A stretch of 64,000 nucleotides of DNA from Eleginops maclovinus (lineage: Eukaryota > Chordata > Actinopteri > Perciformes > Eleginopidae). Positions 56,571-64,000 of the stretch are shown piece after piece (the first letter of the stretch is position 1; every line of letters starts with the position of its first letter). The notes under the pieces were generated by a model that was not told where the DNA came from, searched no databases, and was given only the letters and a program-made list of their open reading frames with translations. The position numbers were made by a program, and so were the translations under genes. The stretch spans positions 10,304,155 to 10,368,154 of the forward strand of contig NC_086365.1 of the NCBI RefSeq assembly GCF_036324505.1, read 5' to 3'.

Positions 56571-57263
56571 ATCCCTTTCTGGACCAATATTACCGTTACT
56601 ATGACAGCCAAACATACTGGTGGGCATTACTGAATGCTCTGAAGCCAGAGCTGAGGCACCTTCGGACTGGGAACATTCAAGCTAAGTCAACAAGAGCATG
56701 TTGCAGGGACAAACCAAATCCAGGCAGTTTCCAAAAGGGGAGGTTACAACACAGTGTCAATCAAAGTGCTGATTATGTGTCTATCTTTAAATGCAAATTA
56801 ACTACCAAACTCCATGTCCCACTTTCTGATGTTTGGTTGTTTGTTTTTTTAAACACAATGGTGCTCTAGGAGATTTGGGTGATAAGGTTGGCGGTTGTTA
56901 CCTTTGTTGGTTACTTGCTAATGGTTGCACCATGTCTGAAGCGGCCATTATCAGACTCAAAGCTGAGTATTTGGGTTGCACCCATGAAAATTGTGCCCAA
57001 TCTTCTCTGCCAATGTCAAACTGCTTTTTTTTGCTGTTGCTATTGACTCAGTGTGGGACTATTTCACCAAGAGATCCGCGATTTACTTTACTTAATAAAC
57101 GGAGCGCTATCTTTTCCTCTCTCCCTCTACTGACAGCCCATCATGCTCAAGTCTTACTCTAAACGTATGTTTTGCTCCACTCACCGGTCCCCTCACAGCG
57201 GGCAGAGCTGCAGGTGATCAGGGGAAGCCGCGTACTTTCTAAACAGCCTACTATGATATTACT
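56571..57263. other. spacer, no feature seen
   Basis: No gene, RNA or clear repeat recognised. Confidence 0.5.
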
Positions 57264-57970
57264 AAGGATGCACCGATTGAAAAAATGTTGGCCGATGCCG
57301 ATGTTAAGTATAACAATTTTTGCCGATACCGATGGCCGATGTTTTACTTCTGTAAACTGTAATAGTAGCATCATGCAGACTCAGGCAGCCTATCTATTTA
57401 AAAGAGAGAATGGGGGATACGTGTGTGCATGTGTAAGACCGAGAGAGAGGTTGAGCGAGCCATAGTAAGTTTCTGGAAGTTAACGGGAGTAGCAGCAAGT
57501 ATAACAAAGTCACAAATATAAACGACAGCGTCACAAGAACACTGAAGAATGGATTTAATTTACTGATCCTGCAGACACCCGCTACACGGGGCGGAAGACC
57601 TGCAGCATGCGCAGAGAATGACTTTGAAGTTACGGCAGACCCACAGTCACTGTTCTAATCCTTCAAAATGATGCCCTGACTTCAGATTTGGTCCGTCAGA
57701 TTTAAAAACAACAACGCTAACACAACTTCTCCCGGTCACGTAGCAAAACAAACATTGGCGACTGCCATCGGTGATGTCACCTTATTTACCGATGGTGCAT
57801 TCGGAGATGTTATAATAACGAACTTGCTCAACCCTTTAAACTGAAACCATTTTCAGACACTCTTGTTTTTCCTGGCAGAGAGTGGAAAAGAAATGTACAT
57901 TAAAACATCGGCATCAGCCAAATTGTTATTCTTAACAATCGACCAGGAAATTTGGCATCGGTGCATCCCT
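57264..57970. mobile_element. non-autonomous DNA transposon with GGATGCACCGAT termini
   Basis: The left end AAGGATGCACCGATTG and the right end ATCGGTGCATCCCT are inverted repeats. Inside, GCCGATGCCGATG and GCCGATACCGATGG repeat near the left end, with mirrored GGCATCAGCC near the right. This is a common non-autonomous fish family, probably hAT-like. About 700 bp; I see no clear target-site duplication. Confidence 0.75.
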
Positions 57971-58480
57971 ACTTGATTTACAATATGTTCTCATTTGTTT
58001 TATCAGTACAGTTTAAGCTGAAGCTTGAAGTTGTGTGCCACTTTGGACTGGATGAAATATTTCAGGATAGCACTTTAAACACACTTGAAATGTTCTTGCT
58101 TACTTGGTTTTGAAACATAACATGCCATAGTCTCTTCATCGGGCACCATAACAGCAATGCTACTTTTCATTGCTGTTGCCGGCCACTGTAGCTAGCCTAC
58201 TGGTGCACCCCCTCTCATCTCAGATGGCAGAGCACTAGTTGTTGCTGTAACATGCTACTTTGGGTTATCATGCTCACTCATCAAACATTTGTGTCAAGCT
58301 TTATGTTGGCATATTTCAACTGTGGATACACTTCAGACATGATGAAACTATCCCAAAGTCACATTTAACATTGGGCATTCCACACAAAATGTGAAGTTTG
58401 TGCACATAATATTAAAATGGCCGACTTCTGAGTTAGTGACTTACTAAATGTGTACCAAATTCTTAAATACTGGTAGCCAC
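57971..58480. other. spacer, no feature seen
   Basis: No gene or repeat classified. Confidence 0.5.
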
Positions 58481-58780
58481 TACATGCAACTTAATGCGGC
58501 TGCTCTCGACTAAAGATGTTTCTAGTCGACCAATAGCCGTCAATTCATGCGGTAGAGTAATCTGATATATAATGATTTTAAAAAGTTTCAGGTTCAAAGG
58601 CTGATAAAGAACATTATTACGATAGCATGGTACATTGCGTGTCACATCAAAATAAAAATGTAACAATGAACCGCACAGAACTGTCTGCCCGTCAGCAGAA
58701 GCAGTCCACACAAGCGTCTCTGCTTTTTAACTGCTATGTTGTTAACCAACCATGCCATAGATCGACCCTGCAATTTCTGC
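58481..58780. mobile_element. hAT-like fragment
   Basis: CTCGACTAAAGATGTTTCTA followed by GTCGACCAATAG resembles the terminal region of GTCGACTAAT-type fish hAT elements. Boundaries are uncertain. Confidence 0.4.
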
Positions 58781-58837
58781 ATGGGAAAAAGAAAATGCAT
58801 TAAAACTGTAAAATCATTTATAATACTCAGTCTTACT

Positions 58838-59400
58838 TAGAGGTCACCTATTATGCTTTTCCGGTTATATCCCGTCCTTTCGTGCGTTATCTAGCTTTTT
58901 CTGCATGTGAACGGTCTGCAAAGTCACAAACCCTCAAAGTTCACCCTGTAGTGAGTAAAACTCAAAAGCAGAAACGATGCGTCTATGCTGCCCTCGAATG
59001 CCTCGTTATAGATTTTTCTTTTTCCATTTTTTTCTTCCGGGGGCTAATGACATCACTAAATCTGGAGCTCGGCACATTGGCACGCCCATGGCTATAGACC
59101 AATAGGCCCACCCTCTGCCAACCGACCAGTTACTGTTGGAAGGCTGAAATGTCAAGGAAGTACTGTGCCCTGAAATGTGAGGGGAAATGTCATCTGTTTG
59201 CCTTACCGAAGGCAGTACCAAGAAAAATATTTGACTCCTGTAATGGAGTCAAATATTTGGAACAACAGACCTGTATGAAACAAGGTAGACAAATCAATAA
59301 CTTGTTACTCAAACCGAGTTTTGATGACTCAGTTTACTGTACTGATTCAAAGCATTGGCCGCCTCTAACATCAGGAGAAATATTAAAAGCAAGCTAAATT
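58838..59400 (+). mobile_element. DNA transposon relic with THAP-like reading frame
   Basis: Begins AGGTCACCTATTATGCTTTT, the terminus of a common fish DNA transposon. From 59,149 an 82-residue frame begins MSRKYCALKCEGKCHLFALP, whose C-x3-C-x3-C spacing and HLF-x-LPK string resemble the THAP DNA-binding domain of transposon-encoded proteins. It soon loses similarity, so it is a fragment. Confidence 0.5.
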
Positions 59401-59834
59401 GCTGTAGGTTCTGTTGGTTACACAGAGCAATTATGCAAGGTCTACTTAAGGTTAAAACATCCCGGTAACAGGCTTTTCGTAAAGATGTTGAAAACATGCC
59501 GAGTTGTCAATTAAGCTGTCTCCGATGGTGAATAAAGGAGAAAATGCACTCTTGGCCTTAACACACTCCTGTTCAGTCAACACCTTGGTGAGTTTTTTTT
59601 TTTACAAGTCTTTCAATGTCTGTGTAAAAAACAGTATTGCTCACACAACAATTTCCACAACATTTTCAATCTTTCTCTTCAAAAGACAGCATACTGGCCG
59701 CACAGCATGAATGAACACAGCTGGACAACAGGAAACCATTTGAGATGATCCCAGTTGCATTTCCAGTAATCACAAATCCATCCAAATCCCGGTTTGTTTT
59801 GATTCCAGTTGCACTGATGTCTTGACTTATCCAA
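59401..59834. other. unique flank left of the tandem duplication
   Basis: Contains no recognised gene. A minus-strand frame of 124 residues (59,679-60,053) crosses from here into the duplication. Its right part recurs in copy B only because the DNA is duplicated, so this is not evidence of coding. Confidence 0.5.
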
Positions 59835-60265
59835 AGCAAATGGTTCATCAAGTCTGCACATGTTGACTTGCTCTGTAGACATAACAATGACACATGGGTA
59901 ATATAATTTACCAAACCTGATAAAGATGTAATCAATGTCTTGCCCCTCGTGCATATAAACATAATGAACCAGTTTTAACTGTTGGGCTCGGAAATCAAAA
60001 ACAGAGCAGCCAATAAAATACATTATTTTGTGCAAAAATGTAAACAATGACACATAAAATATCGACTATTAAATACTTTTCTCCACAATTACCAGATAAC
60101 AATAAAGGGACCATGTCTCCTTCCTACAAAAACAAATACAAGTGATCCAAATTTCTTTGCAAATAACATCCAACATAAAAAACAATTGCAGTATTTCTAA
60201 CTTTACCCAACACGAGAACAGGTCATCGTAGTCAATATGGCATGCACTGAGGAATATATAGCTAC

Positions 60266-60703
60266 TGTGGTGTATTAAATCTGGAGATATATCAGGGCAG
60301 ATACTCCCTGAGGTCAGAGGAAGGTTGGGTGGAAGAAGAGTGAAAAACAACATCTGGAATACGTTAAAGATGCCCTAGGTCACCGAGTGGGGTATACAAA
60401 GTTAGGGCCTAGGTGGTATAGTAAATCAGTTCATATGCAGTTGTTTACTCCCTGAGGTCATAGAGAGTGCAGAGTGATGTGGTACGACAGGAGGTTGTAG
60501 AACAAACCTCTGGACTACGTCAGAAGACCTCCAGGGTTGAGTAAGACAAAGACTAACGTATATCACCTTATTTGGGTACACATCCTCATAGAACATCGCA
60601 TGTTGACACACACCCACATTTCTCCTATAAAGTGTATGCACAAGCTGGTGTCTCCGGAGACTTCTTCATCATCTTCACAAACATCGTTATAAGATATACT
60701 TCA
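60266..60703 (+). mobile_element. solo LTR, copy 2 (plus orientation)
   Basis: Starts TGTGGTGTATTAAATCTGG and ends AAGATATACTTCA. The 5' 130 bp and 3' 70 bp match the other two copies; the middle differs and contains its own CTCCCTGAGGTCA repetition (60,305 and 60,450). The homologous site in copy B (about 62,667) lacks it. Confidence 0.82.
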
Positions 60704-61489
60704 CTTTGAACTACTATTTTACATTGACATGACAATCACAATAAGCTGCGCATATGTAAAGCTTTAGAAAGCAAGTCAAGGTTATGTATATAGCACCTTT
60801 CAACACAAAGCAATTCAAAGCGCTTTACAAAAATGTAGAAGCAGGAGATCTTATATTCAGGAAAGCAGTCAAAGATCAGTCAGAAGATAAAACAGAAGCA
60901 TCGAAACGCAAAAGCAGTTCTCACAATTGTACTGGGTACTTGGGTAACAAGCAGCTGCCCCTCCCTTGCTGTTGTTCCCCTGCACAGTTCTTTCACATTC
61001 GTTTCCACACAAATAAGTTATTCATCACAGAACATCCAACAGCTGAAAATCCTACGTCACTGATCATATTGAACCGTAGTTTTGCACTGGAAAGATACAA
61101 GACTTGCATACACTCTCTGCCTTCACTGAGTAGTGTCAGAAGCTCTCACTGACTCTACGAATTTCCTCTTTCCTCTCTGCTCCAATTTTCCTTTGTTTTT
61201 AAATAACCTGTGTACTTTTCTTTGGCGAATGTGTCCTCTCAGCAGATTGTAGGCTAGACCTGCACACCGTACAGAAGCCTTGATGACAAGGATCACCATA
61301 AACTCGCATGAACGCACAGATGTAAATCATTTACTCGCATATTTACACACATCTTGTGTCCTTGAAGGATGTTTTTCTACTTTGTTTTGCCGGCTAAATG
61401 TATTGACTTCCTGCTACGTTGAATGTCGTGTCTATGTCCTGGGCATTTCGAAATAAAATGCAACGAAAAACGCGTTTACAGATCGAAGT

Positions 61490-61871
61490 TGTGGTGTATT
61501 AAATCTGGAGATATACTAAGGTGAATACTCTCTCAGGCCAGAGGAACGTTGGGTGGAAGAAAAGTGAACAACAACATCTGGAATACGTTAGGGTTCATTT
61601 AGGAACTGACCTAGGTCACCTTAGTGGGGCACGCAGGGGTATTGTTTACCTCAAGGGAGACACACACTTTAGGTGCGCACACTCTTTTTTCCTCTTTAAA
61701 TGGCATGCACAAAGACTGTTCGGGGGACTTCCACAATTGGCTCTGGGGACCCCGCATCACCCGTGTTGGTGTCTGATACTATGCTGTTCTAATAAACCTT
61801 ATTATATACAAGCTGGTGTCTCCGGAGACTTCTTCATCATCTTCACAAACATCGCTACAAGATATACTTCA
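61490..61871 (+). mobile_element. solo LTR, copy 3 (plus orientation)
   Basis: 382 bp with TG..CA ends, a TTTAAATGGCATGC box, AATAAACC signal and the shared 3' end GAGACTTCTTCATCATCTTC. It resembles the reverse complement of 55,837-56,203 over its full length. Copy B has an empty site here (GATCGAAGTCATCAT at 63,436-63,450). Confidence 0.87.
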
Positions 61872-62182
61872 GAATCATCATATTTTGTACATAGTTTGAC
61901 TTCTTATCGTTTACCACATTCAAATACACGTGTCCTCTATCTTAACATTACTCACCCTATTCTCGTATTTTACCGCGTTTCTCAGCACTCCCAACGCTGC
62001 CTCCAAAGGATGCAAAAGTTTTCATGTAAAAATAAACACGTGATGACGTAATTTCGCACTAAAATATATCCCACGGTTGTTAAATATAATAAGACCGTGA
62101 GTCCGAAGTAGAAAGCCGGGCTGAATAACGCCTGAATTTGTAGTCCTCCTCAGTGTGCTCCACATTTCCTGGTAACCGTTAC

Positions 62183-62237
62183 CTGTAATCTCGTGAAGTA
62201 AAGGGAGAGGGCGCCAACCAGCCACTTTATATGACGC
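62183..62237 (-). promoter_or_regulatory. duplicated promoter/first exon, copy A
   Basis: On the minus strand: GCGTCATATAAAGTGGC (TATA box, 62,224-62,230), then GGTTGGCGCCCTCTCCC, then ACGAGATTACAG|GTAACG (donor at 62,181-62,182). The duplication junction lies directly upstream, so the CCAAT boxes present in front of copy B are missing here. Inferred to drive the minus-strand large gene. Confidence 0.45.
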
Positions 62238-62239
62238 AG

Positions 62240-63820
62240 AGCAAATGGTTCATCAAGTCTGCACATGTTGACTTGCTCTGTACACATAACAATGACACAT
62301 GGGTAATATAATTTACCAAACCTGATAAAGATGTAATCAATGTCTTTCCCCTCGTGCATATAAACATAATGAACCAGTTTTAACTGTTGGGCTCGGAAAT
62401 CAAAAACAGAGCAGCCAATAAAATACATTATTTTGTGCAAAAATGTAAACAATGACACATAAAATATCGACTATTAAATACTTTTCTCCACAATTACCAG
62501 ATAACAATAAAGGGACCATGTCGCCTTCCTACAAAAACAAATACAAGTGATCCAAATTTCTTTGCAAATAACATCCAACATAAAAAACAATTGCAGTATT
62601 TCTAACTTTACCCAACACGAGAACAGGTCATCGTAGTCAATATGGCATGCACTGAGGAATATATAGCTTTCAACTACTACTTTTACATTGACATGACAAT
62701 CACAATGTAAAGCTTTAGAAAGCAAGTAAAGGTTATGTATATAGCACCTTTCAACACAAAGCAATTCAAAGCGCTTTACAAAAATGTAGAAGCAGGAGAT
62801 CTTATATTCAGGAAAGCAGTCAGAAAGATCAGTCAGAAGATAAAACAGAAGCATCGAAACGCAAAAGCAGTTCTCACAATTGTACTGGGTACTTGGGTAA
62901 AAAGCAGCTGCCCCTCCCTTGCTGTTGTTCCCCTGCACAGTTCTTTCACATTCGTTTCCACACAAATAAGTTATTCATCACAGAACATCCAACAGCTGAA
63001 AATCCTACGTCACTGATCATATTGAACCGTAGTTTTGCACTGGAAAGATACGCGACTTGCATACACTCTCTGCCTTCACTGAGAAGTGTCAGAAGCTCTC
63101 ACTGACTCTCCGAATTTCCTCTTTCCTCTCTGCTCCAATTTCCCTTTGTTTTTAAATAACCTGTGTACTTTTCTTGGGCGAATGTGTCCTCTCAGCAGAT
63201 TGTAGGCTAGACCTGCACACCGTACAGATGCCTTGATGACAAGGATCACCATAAACTCGCATGAACGCACAGATGTAAATCATTTACTCGCATATTTACA
63301 CACATCTTGTGTCCTTGAAGGATGTTTTTCTACTTTGTTTTGCCGGCAAAGTGTATTGACTTCCTGCTACGTTGAATGTCGTGTCTATGTCCTGGGCATT
63401 TCGAAATAAAATGCAACGAAAAACGCATTTACAGATCGAAGTCATCATATTTTGTACATAGTTTAACTTCTTATCATTTACCACATTCAAATACACGTTC
63501 GAAGTGTGCCTCTGTCTTAACATTACTCACCCTATTCTCGTATTTTACCGCGTTTCTCAGCACTCCCAACGCTGCCTCCAAAGCCATGCAAAAGTAATTT
63601 TTCGTGTAAAAATAAACAAGTGATGACTTAATTTCGCACTAAAATAAATCACACGGTCGTTAAATATAATAAGACCGTGAGTCCGAAGTAGAAAGCAGGG
63701 CTGAATAACGCCTGAATTTGTAGTCCTCCTCAGTGTGCTCCACATCTCCTTGTAACTGTTACCTGTAATCTCGTGGTGAAGTGAAGGGAGAGGGCGCCAA
63801 CCAGCCAATTTATATGACGC
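62240..63820. repeat. tandem duplication, copy B (without LTRs)
   Basis: 1,581 bp head-to-tail with copy A. It contains the GCACCTTTCAACACAAAGCA string followed by GCGCTTTACA, which itself resembles a dispersed fish repeat. No protein family was recognised in any frame. Confidence 0.9.
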
Positions 63821-63860
63821 TCAGCGTGAGCTCCGATTGGTCGGTTTATATCATGACCAA
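63763..63860 (-). promoter_or_regulatory. duplicated promoter/first exon, copy B, with CCAAT boxes
   Basis: On the minus strand: CCAAT in GACCAATCGG (about 63,833-63,842), TATA in GTCATATAAATTGG (63,809-63,817), GGTTGGCGCCCTCTCCC, then ACGAGATTACAG|GTAACA (donor at 63,761-63,762). This is the complete version of the promoter; initiation expected near 63,780-63,787 would give a first exon of about 20-25 nt, probably noncoding. The link to the gene at 50.5-54.9 kb is inference. Confidence 0.5.
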
Positions 63861-64000
63861 TCAGGTTGTCAACTAATCATAGTTCAGTAAGTGGGCGGCT
63901 CTGCCTGTGAGCTTTTCTAGAAGTTTATTTTTTGGAGCATCCTAGTAAAGCTTATATCCGGTCCCTCATACAGACAGCAGAAGGAATATGTTTCCATGCT
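63820..64000 (+). promoter_or_regulatory. candidate divergent promoter with CCAAT, GC box and heat-shock-like element
   Basis: CCAAT boxes lie in both orientations (GATTGGTCGG at 63,835; GACCAATCAG at 63,855), with a GC box GTGGGCGGC (63,891-63,899) and TTTTCTAGAAGTTTA (63,914-63,928), which fits the TTC-nn-GAA heat-shock-element pattern. GCTTATATCC follows at 63,950. A plus-strand ATG occurs at 63,988. Whether a plus-strand gene begins here cannot be judged because the window ends. Confidence 0.4.

Larger units (their letters stand above)
59835..62237. repeat. tandem duplication, copy A (with two LTR insertions)
   Basis: Begins AGCAAATGGTTCATCAAG and ends TATATGACGC. After removing the LTRs at 60,266-60,703 and 61,490-61,871 (820 bp together) it aligns along its length with copy B (1,581 bp). 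It includes a minus-strand TATA box and first-exon-like donor at its right end. Small substitutions are scattered, so the duplication is recent. Confidence 0.9.

Noticed and set aside
62022..63808. Paired minus-strand frames beginning MAGWRPLP in both duplicates
   Set aside because: Their presence in both copies follows from DNA duplication; they run over the TATA/first-exon region and show no family similarity.

Overview
The window is vertebrate nuclear DNA, almost certainly from a teleost fish. It has short coding exons with canonical GT..AG junctions separated by introns, very long perfect CA/TG microsatellites, a tRNA-derived SINE, several fish-type DNA-transposon fragments and solo LTRs. 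I cannot name the species. No bacterial, viral or plasmid gene organisation is present.

Positions 1-47,260 hold most of one minus-strand gene that I identify as dennd5b, a DENN-domain Rab exchange factor. Fifteen coding exons could be joined in frame with GT/AG at every junction. They encode about 1,005 residues, from the start ATG at 46,896 through the uDENN, cDENN, dDENN and RUN1 regions into the start of the PLAT domain. The remaining exons (rest of PLAT, RUN2) lie beyond the left edge. Intron 1 alone spans 19,268-46,787. It contains no recognisable gene but carries two copies of a tRNA-derived SINE, three copies of another dispersed repeat and several CA arrays over 100 bp.

Positions 47,260-50,551 are a repeat-rich spacer: LINE-type 3' ends, a tetranucleotide array, a 119/111-bp inverted repeat and an adjacent head-to-tail tandem duplication of about 0.57-0.59 kb. 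Then comes the 3' end of a second minus-strand gene. A giant exon (50,908-54,922) plus two small 3' exons would encode about 1,367 residues of mostly disordered, acidic protein with SUMO-interaction-like motifs, basic nuclear-localisation-like stretches and an N-terminal cysteine cluster. I do not recognise the family. The giant exon carries two in-frame stops at 53,840-53,851, and the local frame pattern fits two opposite single-base indels.

Positions 54,923-64,000 are the presumed 5' region of that gene. They contain hAT-like and THAP-transposon-like relics, three related solo LTRs and a direct tandem duplication (A 59,835-62,237; B 62,240-63,820). Each duplicate ends in a minus-strand TATA box followed by the same short splice-donor sequence, so the duplication appears to have copied a promoter and first exon. 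Copy A carries two solo LTRs that are absent from copy B, and these account for nearly all of the length difference. The last 200 bases have CCAAT boxes in both orientations, a GC box and a heat-shock-element-like palindrome, suggesting a promoter that may be divergent.
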